64,000 nucleotides of DNA from positions 1,488,001 through 1,552,000 of the forward strand of contig OY751492.1 in the NCBI GenBank assembly GCA_963565915.1. The letters run 5' to 3'. Source of the DNA: Entoloma clypeatum. Lineage: Eukaryota > Basidiomycota > Agaricomycetes > Agaricales > Entolomataceae. This document shows positions 18,825-30,735 of this stretch, piece after piece. Position 1 is the stretch's first letter, and the number at the start of each line of letters is the position of its first letter. The notes below the pieces were generated by a model that saw nothing but the letters and a program-made list of their open reading frames with translations, searched no databases and was not told where the DNA came from. The position numbers and the translations under genes are program-made.

Positions 18825-20169
18825 ATGAAATACTCTCAAGCCGTCCTTGTCGCTTGCGTTAGCGCTGCTCTCGTCTCCGCCCTCCCCCACAGCAAGGTCA
18901 CCGCTTCCAGCGCCGCCCCGGCGACCCATACCCCCGGTTCTGTCCAGAAGGAGCTCTCCACTGGTTCCACTCCCCTGCCTGAGAACGCTGGCGCCGCACA
19001 ACAGCATGAATCTGCACCCGGTAAGTCCTATATCAATCCGGTGGCGCCCTTGAACTGACGAAGATGTCAATCAAGCGACCGCCCGTGACCCCCCCGACAA
19101 AAAGTACGCGCGAAGCATTAGTGACATGTACAAAGGCATGAAAGGCGTGCACAAGGAGAACAAACAACACCATGCTGAACTGAAAGCCACTGAAGCTGCG
19201 AACAAAGCAGCCGCGGCTGCTATGCGGCGTGACCTTACGGACGAGTACGATCTCTCGATGCGCCACTTCTCCGACGAGAAGTACGCGCGAAACCTTAGTG
19301 ACATGTACAAAGGCATGAAAGGCGTGCACAAGGAGAACAAACAACACCATGCTGAACTGAAAGCCACTGAAGCTGCGAACAAAGCAGCCGCGGCTGCTAT
19401 GCGGCGTGACCTTACGGACGAGTATGAACTCTCCGCTCGTGAATTCGAAGAAGAGCTCTTCGCCCGGATGTTCGAACAATTCAGGCAGAAGTATCGCGAG
19501 GCCAAGGCGGCGCGCCTGCAAAAGGATGCTGCGAAGGCCGCTGCTAAGGCTGGTACCTCGCCTGAGGCGCGCGATGTCGAGGAAGAGCTCTCCACCCGGA
19601 TGTTTGAACAATACAAACAGCATTACAGGGAGAGCAAAGCGACGAGGCTGCAAGAAAAGGCAAACAAGGCCGCAACCAAGGCGGGCACCGGAGGGGACGT
19701 CGCCTCTCGTGACTTTGACGGGGAGCTCGCGGCACGCGTCGGTACCATATGGCAGGCGGCGTACGAACAGAACAAGGCTCAGCTCGCCAAGGGCAAAGCC
19801 AACGCTGCCGCCGTCAATGTCAAACAGCGCGATTTGGAGGAGATGGAGTATGACCTCGCTGCCCGTGATTACGATGAAGAGCTCGAGATGCGGGACTTTG
19901 CCTCTGACGACCTCGTCGCCCGCAACTTCAACTTCTTCGACGCTTTGAGCGCGGTGACCAGGACGTTCACACCGGCCGCCGCCAAGGGCAAGGAAGCTCC
20001 CAAGCCAAAACAAGATGCTCAGCCGCAGCCGCAGGAAGCCAAACCAGAAGCAACCCCCGCCCCCACACCAGAAGAAACCCCCGCCCCTGCTCCGGAGACC
20101 AACGAGGCCCGCGACTTCTTTGAAGAGTTAACTATGAGGGACTTTGTCGAGATCAATGAGCTTGATTGA
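18825..20169 (+). CDS. secreted repeat protein with ARD/MRD motifs
   Basis: Exons 18825-19020 and 19076-20169 give 429 residues. MKYSQAVLVACVSAALVSA is a clear signal peptide, so the product should enter the secretory pathway. The body holds two nearly identical 59-residue units (177 bp, starting at 19102 and 19279). They contain SDMYKGMKGVHKENKQ, an Ala/Lys-rich helix and MRRDLTDEYE. More diverged units follow (ELFARMFEQFRQKYREAKA, ELSTRMFEQYKQHYRESKA). The C-terminal part has recurring arginine-acidic motifs (LAARDYDEELEMRDF, DLVARNF, LTMRDF) and a Pro/Glu-rich linker with repeated TPAP/TPEE. MRRD sites could be cut by Kex2-like proteases, which would release peptides. I do not know the function; no enzyme domain is seen. 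It shares signal peptide style, motifs and promoter leader with the small gene at 24302. Confidence 0.85.
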
Positions 20170-21104
20170 GCGTGAGCTTGCCCTTGTTCCCTCGTTCTTC
20201 ACGCAGTTTTCTTATTGAGTACATGTTAGCATTCTCGTGACCCGAGTCGTGCATGGTTTGTGACCTCGGGGGCTGGGGAATATCTGGCGATCCGTAGTTA
20301 GAAGCGATGATTAATGTCATGATGGTGTTTCGCGTGGAACATGCCGTCGCGAACAGATCGTCAATCAGTTTCAGACCATCGCTCGCACATGGCGTGCACT
20401 GACGCTCATTGTTGCTGTCAAATTGCCGTCTCCAAAATTCGTTGTTTTGCAATGCTGTGCAGTACTGTCCTTGAGAATGATGCTGCTTTCTTCAACCATA
20501 GCAGAATAGGTTGAGCACGCTCCCATTCTCGAGAATGGTGTGCCCGGTCAAGTCTCATGCCGAGTTGAAAGCGAAAAAGAAAGAACCTGGTCTGGATCGC
20601 ATTTCTAGATCTTGAGAACGCTCAGCGCTCAAGGGTGACTGGAGCACCGTTACACACCCGACCCATTGTCGCCTATGGCTGGAGTCCTGGAAACTGTGGC
20701 AGATGATATCGATGATGTATGGATGCGGCTGATGTATATCAGACAGAGGCTGGGTTCTCATTTAGGTTTGCATTCCTTCACAGCCAAGTTCTGCCGAAGC
20801 CCGGCGCGGGATGCAATACATACGTACAGCGAGACGTCCGCCAATACTTATTTGAGTTTGTTGTGGCAAGTAGCGTTGGAAGGTAAGCGCTGCACGGGTG
20901 TCTATAGTAAGTGAACATGCAATCTATGCAACACGACTCTCACCAGCTACAAGTTTTCTCCCGCCGTGGCGGTGCTGGCGACTTCTGCAGTGTGTCATGG
21001 CGTTCGTGGAAGAGGAGTTCCCGCACTCTCCTCTTCCGAGACACTCCTATCATAGTTCGCATTGATAACCTCTGTGATATTCTGCCCCATCTTACTCTCC
21101 CAAA
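20170..21104. other. intergenic region without supported gene
   Basis: Short frames on both strands are unrecognised and lack splice context. The stretch presumably holds the 3' end of the secreted-protein gene and the promoter of the F-box gene. Confidence 0.5.
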
Positions 21105-22789
21105 ATGCATCGGGTTCTGCTCTTGGACGAGATTGTTAGGCTGGTTTTTGGCTACATTACGGAACAGGATTGGTCCTTACCCGGCCATATTGAAGGCGCT
21201 CCCACCCTCAATGCACTTTCAAGGACCTGTAGAAGTTTTATGGATCCTGCACTGGACCTCCTATGGCGCCAGCAGTCCACTCTCGAGAATTTGATTCAGT
21301 GTCTTCCTCATAATGCCTATTCGAATTCTTTGGGGGGAAAACTTGTGAGTCACGAACATGCGACTCTTGAAGACCCGTCAAATTTATTCTATAATAGACC
21401 CTGGTGCAGCCCCTCTATGACGATGACCTAGACAGAGTCCGTTATTACGGTCGCAAGATCAAGGATCTGGGGCCAGTGGAATCCCACACGCATCGGCGCC
21501 AAATCGATCCCAGCGTCTTCTTCCCCATCTTCGAGAAATTCCAGATTCTAAATCACCTCCGTTCGCTGATCATCCCTTGGAAGTTATTAATAGATGAGCC
21601 GTGCTATTCGACGCTTATCATGCGATCTGCTGGACTTCATTCGCTCACCTTGAAATTGGCAGTCCCATCGGACAAGGGACGGTCACCTGCCACTTTTGAT
21701 TGGGAGGAAATAGCCAACTCCATACTACAGACGCCTTCACCTATCAAAACGTTGACAATCGATGCGGGGCCTTCGCAAATCTACAAATTAGAGCGGCAGA
21801 TACCACAAATTCTCTATCGTCCCTTTGAGTCTCTCGAAGCTCTCATCATCGGTGGTGGCGTTTCATGGGACGTTCTCTCCCACCTCGCCACAGCACAAAC
21901 TCTTCGTGTTCTGGAAATTTGCATCACATCTAGCGATCTAGCCACATTCTTATCGACGACTCCCAGCAAATCGGATTTCCAGAAACTGAACGACCTCCAC
22001 CTGACATTGGACGACTGGCATCGTTGTTCTGAGCTGCTTCTCCGACCAGGTTTTCAACGCCTTCAGTCACTTGAAATCGCCTCTTCTTGCGGGAACGCAG
22101 AACAATGGGATATCACCTCATTCTGTCGAGCCCTCAGAGAAACCCAAGAGAACCCAACACTCCTGAGAAGCCTTCGGCTCCGTCACATTTCCTGGGGTTT
22201 CAATCAGGTCATACCATGCTGTATCAGTGAAAAAACACTCCGGCCGCTCCCCTGCTTTACCAACCTCGAATATTTCATGCTCGACCTTGGCTGCGCCGTC
22301 GATATCGATGACGACGCCCTCCGCGACGTCTCGAGCTCTTGGCCTAAGTTAAAGATGTTCGCGCTTTGTGACAAGCAGACGTCGACGTCTGCGGAACCTC
22401 GAATCACCTTCGCTGGGCTTGCGGCTCTCATCAAATCCTGCCCCCTTCTCGAAACTATCTCCCTGCGCATAAACGGACTCTCCAATATCAGTCTCGATGT
22501 GCCGATGCCTGTGGCTCTGCACCTTCAGATCTTTGGGATATGCACATCTCCCGTGGGCCCTGACTTTCATGCGGTAGGGGCGCTGTTAGCGAAACTGTTT
22601 CCCAAGCTACAAAAAGTCGGGATTGGTTGGTCGATGTGGACGTCAGAGTCCGGTTTTCTCTTGAGTCCCGAAGACCTCGCACCACAGGAGAAGGAGTATG
22701 GTCGCCGTTGGACTCTAGTCAATGAGTACCTGCTTGGACCGTGTCGTGGTCACGATTCCTGCATTTGCAAGTCTGTCAGTCTGTGGTAG
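21105..22789 (+). CDS. F-box-like protein with LRR-type C-terminus
   Basis: Exons 21105-21344 and 21398-22789 (intron 53 bp) give 543 residues. The N-terminus (MHRVLLLDEIVRLVFGYI, then LNALSRTCRSFMDPALDLLW) matches the F-box pattern of agaricomycete proteins: a short start, Leu-Ala-Leu-Ser-Arg-Thr-Cys and a following DLLW. The remainder is made of irregular Leu-rich segments (LESLEALIIGGG, LRVLEICITSSD, LNDLHLTLDDW, LRSLRLRHISW, LEYFMLDLG, LLETISLRINGL), typical of LRR-like substrate receptors. Such proteins usually join SCF ubiquitin ligases and are strongly expanded in mushrooms; the target here is unknown. The C-terminus ends in a Cys-rich CRGHDSCICKSV stretch. The reading frame is intact. 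Confidence 0.85.
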
Positions 22790-22877
22790 TTGGCTTTTTT
22801 GTTGAAATTAAAAAAAATCCTAATCTGGTTCATCCTGCTTGCTTATACGAATTGACAATTTCATTTGAGCCTTCAGC

Positions 22878-22962
22878 TCCCTCTTAGCTCAGTTGGTAGA
22901 GCGCGTCACTAGTAATCCTAATCAAAATGACGAGGTCAGTCGTTCAAGTCGGCTAGAGGGAA
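22878..22962 (+). tRNA. tRNA-Thr (anticodon AGT) with 12-nt intron
   Basis: The acceptor stem TCCCTCT (22878-22884) pairs fully with AGAGGGA (22955-22961). The D arm is GCTC-AGTTGGTA-GAGC. The anticodon stem CGTCA pairs with TGACG (22928-22932); the loop CTAGTA gives anticodon AGT (22911-22913). A 12-nt intron (22915-22926) sits directly after position 37, the standard place. The T arm is AGTCG-TTCAAGT-CGGCT, with one G-T pair. A TTTT run at 22989 may terminate Pol III. Confidence 0.9.
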
Positions 22963-22989
22963 CAAAGAGCTGTTCGACGTGAATAAGTC

Positions 22990-23640
22990 TTTTCTTGGTC
23001 ACATTGAATATTCTTTTGCCTTTTTACATTTTCGTGGGCCTCGGTCTCTTCAAGACTGCGGCATATTTCACTGATGGTCTTATCACTCAAAGGGCTAACA
23101 CCTTCACCGGCCGTGATGGAGACCTTTAATAAATAGATGAAGGGTGTCAGCGTCGACGTGTTTGAAACCATGTTTTTTCTTCTTCTTTGATCGCTTTCTT
23201 GAGAGTGTCGACATTCTTAGTCGGCGCTATTTTTGACCGGAAAGATATCGTCGCCAAACACCAGACAGTTGAGTTGGAGGAGTCGGCGCGGCTCGAAATC
23301 CACACTTTGGTAGGAGACAACTGAAGTAAGGCATTTGAAAGCATCAGGCCTAGCAACCTTTACGACGATATCCAGACAATCAGCCTCAGATTTGTGCGCT
23401 CCCAGGCTCGCAGTGATTTCTTCTTCAAATTCCCCTCGAAACATTTATCGAAAGGGAGAAAAACTTTCCAATGTTTGCGTCGACGGACGTCATGCTTGTT
23501 CTTCTCTTTTATCACATCCTTGAGATCTACGACATCCTTGGTCGGCGCCGTTTCGACTTCAAAGGTACGATCACAATCATTGCCAAGGATCGAACAGGTG
23601 AGCGTGATTGTAGAGGACGTCAGTGCTCAACACAACGGTT
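22990..23640 (-). pseudogene. decayed tandem Crinkler (CRN) header domains
   Basis: Minus-strand reading in changing frames gives two successive pieces of the ubiquitin-like CRN header. One (about 23620-23430) has NDCDRTFEVE, APTKDVVDLKDVIKEKNKHD and HWKVFLPFD. The other (about 23290-23030) has LNCLVFGDDIFPVK, APTKNVDTLKKAIKEEEK and KVSITAGEGVSPLSDKTISE. Frame changes and stops occur inside both, so I call a pseudogene of duplicated origin. CRN headers are known from oomycete effectors and from basidiomycete proteins joined to NTPase/nuclease domains; a gene of that C-terminal type lies at 27286-30735. The next ~580 bp (23641-24219) has no supported gene. Confidence 0.6.
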
Positions 23641-24219
23641 CACCCCGTTCGCCTCCGTTCGCCTAGACTCGCGGTGGCACCGTGGCCCGAGGCGGCCCCC
23701 CACTTCAACTTTGTCGCGCCTCTGGTATAAGTATGTACTCAGGAACTTGCGCCCGAGGAAGGCGAACGTGGACCCTTCTCGGTGATAATCTTCTTGAAAT
23801 GGGGCCGTCCATACCTATCGTGGCTGGAAACCTTGGCCAACAAAAGCCAAAACTTGTATCCAGGATTCTTGTTGCAAAACGCTGAAACGGCCTCTGCATA
23901 CATAGATAACCCGTTTGTCAAGAACTGATCATGATTGGGAGTTGGAATGGCCTGGTTGTGATGAATTGGATGGTGGATGAATGTTTGTTCAGTGACTGGC
24001 GTCGATGAAATTAGCACTTACGAACTCAAAATACAGAATGGACCACCAAAGGAACGAAGAAGTGGACAACTGGAAGCCATGGCGAGGTGGAGAGCAGCGG
24101 AAGTAGTTTTGCGCTGACTTGTATCGGCCATCAATATTTCTCAAGTCGTCATGGCAGTATTGTACTCTATCAGATTTCTATAAAATTATTCATACGACAC
24201 GACACGACATTCCAACTTT

Positions 24220-24267
24220 CCTCAGCAGGCTCTGAGCAACCTACACACGGATTTCCAGCTGGTCTGA
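24220..24267 (+). promoter_or_regulatory. conserved 5' leader, second copy
   Basis: CCTCAGCAGGCTCTGAGCAA and CCAGCTGGTCTGA match the block at 18734-18784 almost base for base. A TATAAAA box lies ~40 bp upstream (around 24178-24184). Confidence 0.7.
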
Positions 24268-24301
24268 ATTCTCCAAATACCACATCGCACTCCCTCACGA
24301 G

Positions 24302-24598
24302 ATGAAATCTTTCTCCCAAGCTCTCCTCTTCGCCTCCGTCATCGGTGGTGCTACCATCGTATCCGCAGCGGGCGGCGTGAACAGGGGTACAGCCATCGGC
24401 CACTTTCTGGGAAAAACCATAAAAGCTGGCGGTGCATTCGCCAAGGCCAAGCAAGATTCGTCCTATGGCACTACAGCTCGACGCGCCGTAGATGACGGGC
24501 TCGCTATGCGGGCCTTGTATGATGAGCTTGCCGCGCGTACCTACGAGGAATATATCCTGGAACGCGGTCTTGCAAGCCTCTTGGATGAGCTCGACTGA
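24302..24598 (+). CDS. small secreted protein related to the 18825 gene
   Basis: The single exon encodes 98 residues. MKSFSQALLFASVIGGATIVSA is a signal peptide. The mature part has ARRAVDDGLAMRALYDELAA and RTYEEYILERGLASLLDELD. These are the same arginine-acidic units (x-A/M-R-x-x-Y-D/E-E-L) that recur in the larger secreted protein, and both end in ELD. An RR site is a possible Kex2-type cleavage point. The start codon follows CTCACGAG and is the only one after the shared leader. Function is unknown; the pair looks like a short and a long member of one fungal secreted family. Confidence 0.8.
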   Translation: MKSFSQALLFASVIGGATIVSAAGGVNRGTAIGHFLGKTIKAGGAFAKAKQDSSYGTTARRAVDDGLAMRALYDELAARTYEEYILERGLASLLDELD

Positions 24599-24877
24599 AG
24601 GTACGTACGTTTTCATGATCTGCATGCTGTAGTCCGCAGCTAACTCTCCGATTGTAGCATTGTTTTCACGACATCGCTTTGCTTTCGCGGAAGAAAGGCA
24701 CTGTAGGATATCATTAGTTTCCAGTGTACGATATCGGGCTAGACGTCTTGAAGCCAATCAATCTCACTTTGTATATCATTCAAAAACGAGGACACCCTAG
24801 TTTACTAGTACTACCCATTGTTAAGTAACTACCAAGAGTCGTGGGAGAACTATTCAATGTTCAAACCTTGAATTGCG

Positions 24878-27056
24878 ATGGCCTCAGGACCTGCAGACGA
24901 GCTAACAATCGCCGTTTGCGACTCCCTAAATTCTTTATCACAGGCCCATAAGGCGACGGTCCTGTTGGACACTTCTCTGGCTCTTATTCAAAGCGGAAAG
25001 TGAGTAGTTTCCCCCAAAAACATTCGTCATTGTATCCTCATTGACACCTAATACCAGGTATGGGCCAGAAGTAGAGAACTATCTGGACGTTTTTCTGCGT
25101 ACCCCGAATCTTCCCAAGACAGACATCGCACGAGCACTACTTGCTCGGGGAAACGCCCGTAAAGCAGGTGGGGAGCGGCTGCTCGGGTTGGCTGAACAAG
25201 GTGCGTAGAATCTTTACGCGGGTCGACACTGCCTTAGGGCGAATTGAACGAGCAGACTTTCAGGCGCTGTTGAAGCTTGACCCGTCCAATAGGGAGATTC
25301 GGCAACAAATTCGAAGAGACAGACGCGTGAGTCTCATTGTCATCCCTTTCTCCCCCCCCCCTGGCTTACAAGCTCTCAACTCGGACCAACAGATCCGTTT
25401 CAAAGCCGAACCTGCATGCCGGCGTATACCACCAGAGATATGGGAGAGGATATCCTACCAGATGCCACGCCATCATCTTCGAACATGGCTGTTTGTCTCT
25501 TCATTTCATAGAGACGTCGCCGTGCGGCGAATATTCCATACCCTGGACATCTACTTTGGCGAGGACCAGGAGAACCTTACCAGGGGCCTCGACATTTTCG
25601 ACAGAGTGAAGGAGGACCCCGGCTTTGCGACTCGGATCAAGTCGCTACGAATTCATTGGGCACACGAGGAGGGCGAGATGTTGGACCTGATGGCTCGTCA
25701 GTTCATTTGTTGCCCTCTTCTTCCTCACGCTCAAACATTGATATCTCCCGGCAGGAATGTTCAAAACCGCATTGCCACACTTCAAGGCACTGATCGATTT
25801 TGAATGGATCGGTTATCCAGAAATGCGGGCTGACATGGTTCAAGCTGTCCTCGCAACTCATCCCCGACTATGTGGACTTGGTCTCATGTACGCTGTTTTT
25901 CCCACTCTCCCGTTCAATCACTAACTCACCGCTCCCCAAACCTCTCAGCGGGTGGCACTTTGACGCCGTCGGCGTCTCCGCGTTCCGGAACCTCCGCAAA
26001 TTCACGCTTCGTGCCGAAGATGACGACGGCTTCGCAGACATGGGCGAGGTCCGGACCGTGCTTGACCAGAACCAATCCACACTCCGGCACCTCATCCTCG
26101 GCGCCGAGCTGACGAGGACCCACTCCTGGGACTCCGCGTTCCAGTCTGTGACGATCAAAAACCTCACCCACCTCGACCTGGTCGACACCCGCATCTCCCA
26201 CCTTGTCTTTGCACGCATCGCGCACGCGCACGGGCTGCAGAGCTTGACCCTCCACGGGACCTTTGACGAGCCCAAGTCGGCCGCGGTGGTGTTTGGGAGC
26301 GACCAGGTCATCGATGGCCGGCATACATTCTTGCCGCACCTCGAGGCGTTCCGGTTCGTTCTGGTGGGGCACACTGAGGAGGTGGAGCTGTATCAAAGCG
26401 TGATCCAGTTTTTGAGAGGCCGGAAGAAGCTGCGGCGGCTGGACCTTGGCAGCTGTCCTTGGGATCTGGTCGCCACTGTATTACCGGATCTCTCGGGACT
26501 GAGAGCGTTGAATGCGAATTTTGTAAATCTGGGACAACTTACGTTGGACTTTTTGGTCCAATCGATACCCCGAGAAATGAATGCTATCAGCCTTAGCACG
26601 AACTCAACCCTCAAACCCTTGGTAGGCCCCCCCCCCCCCCCCCCCATGTCAATATCTTCCCGTAACGTCGGGTACCTAACGAAGGTTTTGTAGAACGAAT
26701 ATACCCCGCAATTTTCAACGTTCCACTCGCTCTCCTTCCTCCACCTCCGATGTTCATCTCAACGCCGGCCCAAGCCGAACCTGATGTCTGAGAAAGAGTT
26801 TCAAGTTCAGACAGACGCATGGGCATCAAGCGCTCGCAGCATCGCCGTCGGCCTTCCGTCTCTTGACTTTGTCGGCTGGCATGGAGAACACTACGTCGTT
26901 TTGCGAAGTGGCAGTGATGGTTGTGTCGAGCTCAAGGAGCTGCCAGCGAGACGACGCTTGGATTGCGGGAAGGGCGTTGATCTGGGAAGCGAGGATGCGA
27001 CGTGGTTGGAGAGGAAGGATGTGCCGATGGATTATGAGATGCCTGGGTTGGAGTGA
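24878..27056 (+). CDS. TPR/F-box protein with LRR-like C-terminus
   Basis: Seven exons join in frame: 24878-24999, 25058-25200, 25256-25326, 25393-25696, 25755-25887, 25949-26621 and 26694-27056, giving 602 residues. The N-terminus (MASGPADELTIAVCDSLN, then KATVLLDTSLALI and ARALLARGNARKAGGERL) is the TPR-like helical region typical of this agaricomycete F-box family. The F-box-like motif follows near residue 125 (RIPPEIWERISYQMPRHHL, LFVSSFHRDVAVRRIF). Leu-rich segments continue to the end (LRKFTLRAEDD, LRHLILGAEL, LTHLDLVDTRISHL, LRRLDLGSCPW). Such proteins are presumed SCF substrate receptors. Intron 6 contains a run of about 17 C. The gene converges on the NTPase-REase gene, 229 bp away. 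Confidence 0.88.
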
Positions 27057-27285
27057 TGATATGTTTGTCTGTCGCTTTTCTTGAAATCGGACTTTTTGCA
27101 CTGTTTTGAGCCATGTATATCGTCTACGTTTACATCTACATCATTACTTTCAGGCTGTGTATAGTATATAGGGGTTCTTGCCTTTGAAGCGCTCAAGTAG
27201 TCAAATACATGTTTATGTAAAATACATTGGCTCCTGATATTGTACACTACTCCAGTTGAGTTCCTACAAATCCTGGAGGGCAGCG

Positions 27286-30200
27286 TCAATCATCGACGTC
27301 CATGCCCTCATCCGAGTTTTCCTCTTCATCGTCGCTGTCTGCTTCCTCTCCAGTGCCAATGTAAAGACCTTCCTTGAATGGATCATCAGCCCTTGCTTGA
27401 GGTTCCTCCTCCTCATCCGCCGCCCAGTGGAACGAGTGAGCAAGCTTCGTCCAATACGGCTTGAGACGCAAAACCGCCTTGATGAAAACGTCGTCCTGTC
27501 GAGGATGTTCATCAAGAACGTCTCGTGAAGTGAGCAAAGCCGCGTATTTGTCCTTGTCGTTCGGGCCTATAACGTCGTAGACTGTGTTTGAACAGCCGAC
27601 AATTGTTAGCGCGTATCGAGGGTGGGTGCTCTTGGAACTCTTCTTCGCATTCCGTTTCGGTTGCACCTTGGTCGGACCAGGATCGATAGTTATTTTGGAT
27701 GGAGTCGGCTGGTCAAGTTCAGGTCGGACCTTGGGCTTTGAGGGCGTCTGGGGGACAGCCGATTGTTGTTGCTTCTGCACCTTGGGCCTCGAGCTTCCTG
27801 GTTGGACACCCAGGTGCATCACGATGGTGATATACGGCCGCTCGTTATAGCGAGCAGCATTAGGATCGCCTGCCGGGGGACGACTGAAGAAGTTGAGCTT
27901 GGTGGCGTCGATCTTTACGGGTTGCTTCTTCAAGCGATTTTTGATCTGTATGAAAATTCCGGAAACAACGAAGCGGCCGAGCTTCTCGTCCCACAGAAGG
28001 ATGGGTATATAAAGGTCGATCATCCATTGACCGTTCGCACACTGGAACGCCATACAGCGGGAAAGCGCCAGCCAGGCAGCTTCGTCGCTGATGACGCTCT
28101 TGTCTCCACCTTTGACGAAGTGGGTAAAATTGACCTTGGCATCTCTGAACGCCTCCCGGAAGGTGGCGCCGTCGGGCACATTATCTGGTTGGGAGTCTAA
28201 GATTTTATTCATGTGATCAGGACCGACGAGTGCCCCGAGAAAGTCGAAGAGATGTATGGCCTTGCTGTATTGGGCTTCATGCGCATTCACATAGTCAAAT
28301 TGGACACACTTGTCGTGCGCCAGGGTGAGCAGAAACCGTGCAACGAGCTCCCCTCGTTCACCCTTTGAGATGAGGCCGTTCTTCAAATAACGCGATACCG
28401 CACTGAGCGGGCCTCCGGAGATGTCATTCATGATGCGTGCAGCGGCCTCGGCTAATACGGGTTCTGAAGGTGTTCCACCACGAAGATATTGACGGTGTCT
28501 GGGAACAGAATACGCAACGCGCATGTGCCCCTCGACGAGCTTTGCTTCCTTATCCGCGGATTGGCGTAGAGGCTCAAATTCGAGCATCAGTCTGATACTG
28601 AGTGCGGCAAGTTGGCCATCACTGTCCGTCTCTGCCGCCTTCGATGAGAGTCCGGCGGGATCCTGCAGACCTATAATCTTCGTCTTCGCAAAGGAAAACA
28701 GCCCCCGTTGCACTTCGATGGCTTGCGTCCTTGCAGCGGTCTGCCATCGTGTCCAGAACCTTTCACTCGTTCAAGAAAGAGATATATCAGCGGGAACGAG
28801 ACCACTCACAACGGTCGACCAAACTGTACCATGTGGTCCGGTTCCGAAATACTGTCCAACGCGATGTCGCCTTCCTTCACCTTGGCGAAGGTGTCAAAAG
28901 GTAGTTCGACGATTGGCGCCTGCATGCGATCAGGGTTGAGTTTACCCATGGGTGCACGGTAAGACCACATGTTCTCATGGGAGGGCGAAAAAAGGCTCAG
29001 GCTGGAGTTGGTTGAGAGATAGACCACGAAAAGATCGGCAACCGTACAAGTGGAAAATGTTCTGCATAGGATCTGATACGCCGAACGTTGTTGGTTCTCC
29101 GTGTCTTTCACGACGTTTGGAACGTCGACATTGATTGTGTGTTTCTCAAGCAACTCGTGGGATTCGTCGAAATAAAGCATCAGCCGGACAGGCTGCATTT
29201 GTTTTCCCTTGGCAGATCTATAGGTTGACCAAGCCCGGGAGTCGCGGGAGGAAGAATGCTCGGCAATAGTGTCGATAACTTTTTGCAACGAAGTTCGTAC
29301 TATATTGTTATGTCTGTATCGGTCCTGGACGTCTCGACGGGATCGAACTCACCTGCCTGCTCAGCGCCTAATAGATTATGTTTTTGATCATTCTCCATTG
29401 GACATGTTGCCAACAAATCCTGGAAGGTAATCAGAAAGGTCTGGATGAGATAAGTTATGTCAATAATGTTACCCCAATTGCTGTCGTGTACAATTGACCT
29501 CGTTTGTACACATCCAAATTATCATACCAAGATCTAGCCAAGGCTTCATAGGAGGCGCAAATCGGAAGCAATTCGATCTCTTGGTTGACCAAGGAAAATA
29601 ATGCCTCCAAGAACTTGAAGTAACGAAGTCGAATGGCCTCCGTGGACCTCTTCTCTACCCCGCTAAGCAGGAAATCAAGGACTTGCGTATTCCCAGCCGG
29701 AAAACCTTCAGACTCGTCAATCGGAAGTAACAGGGGAAAGAGTAGGTGAACCGAACCTGACTGATCGGCGTCCGGTCGAAGATTGAACGGAAGAGTGAAG
29801 ATGAATTTGGCAGCCTCGTCGACCATGCGGGATTTCCCCATTCCCGAGCTCTGGATGATGGGCACGAAATTGTCATAAGGCTCACGAACTCTGTCTGTGT
29901 TCATGCCATGGATCGCTTGGATGAAAATGTCGGCCGCATCACCCTTATACTCTGTGCCCCAAGCCAATCTTGTCACTGGATATGTATAAGGTGAGCACGG
30001 ATTCAGTGGAAACACATGGAATGGTTGCCCAACCTGTAGTATCTGATGCTTGATATCAGCAAGGACCTGTTACGACGATGAAAATAAACTTACCAAGACC
30101 CCCTTCAAGATAAATATCCCGCTGTGACTGCGGCTTTCGCGTTGACTTCAACACTGATACTATAAGAATGGATAAGTTTGTAAGTTCAGACTACCGCGAC

Positions 30201-30735
30201 TGAATTGTACTCAACAGTAACGTCGTAGAGGGTTCAATGTATCCTGTTCGAAGCAGTCCCTCACGGCCTGCGTCAACTTGGGATTCTTGGGGATCAAACC
30301 TCGACACTTCCCGATGTCCCAGCCCAAGCCTTCGAACATCGAGCCATGCGGGTTCTCGGCAAGTTGTTCACTAAAAGCGATGGAGGCGAGAGCAGTTGCT
30401 AAATTCCCCGATTTGAAGTGTTGAAGTGCCCTGTAATCCGCTAATATCATTTTGTCTGCTTCGGTGGCATGCGTCCCCAGAGCGGTTGATTCGAGAGCGG
30501 CTTCGTTGATATCGTCTACATTGATAGTGCCTGCATCAGGGTCGTCGCTGCGGGCGACAGCACCTGCACTGGTGGAGCCATGATCGATAGTGTATGGATC
30601 GTCCGATGGAAACGTCGTCTGAGGCGTCATGAGAGACCCCATCCGAGGAACCTTTGGATCCCTCCGACCAGACGACTTCGATGGTGGAGAAGTAGGGGCG
30701 CGTTTGATAGTCGTGGCTCGAGGATGGCTGTCCAT
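27286..30735 (-). CDS. Crinkler-type P-loop NTPase fused to a PD-(D/E)XK nuclease domain
   Basis: Minus-strand exons include about 30210-30735 (N-terminus, MDSHPRATTIKRAP), a short exon near 30100-30165, about 29490-30090, about 29350-29390, 28810-29287 and 27286-28759. The NTPase has a Walker A (IIQSSGMGKSRMVDE), a Walker B (LMLYFDESHEL) and a sensor strand (LFVVYLSTNSSLS). The nuclease-like part shows KGERGELVARFLL, the acidic DFLGALVG region and GIFIQIKNR, matching the E...Q-x-K core of REase-fold domains. The C-terminal ~100 residues are acidic. From memory, this NTPase-REase pair is the usual C-terminal module of basidiomycete Crinkler proteins. Here it carries its own ~200-residue N-terminus without a CRN header. 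One junction near 30070-30110 does not keep frame, so the model there is uncertain. Cell role is unproven. Confidence 0.72.

Noticed and set aside
18810..20013. Long minus-strand frame of 326 codons opposite the secreted-protein gene
   Set aside because: It mirrors the repeats of the plus-strand gene, which has a signal peptide, a correct intron and family motifs.
24170..24757. 195-codon minus-strand frame over the small secreted gene
   Set aside because: No family resemblance; the plus-strand gene has the conserved leader and signal peptide.
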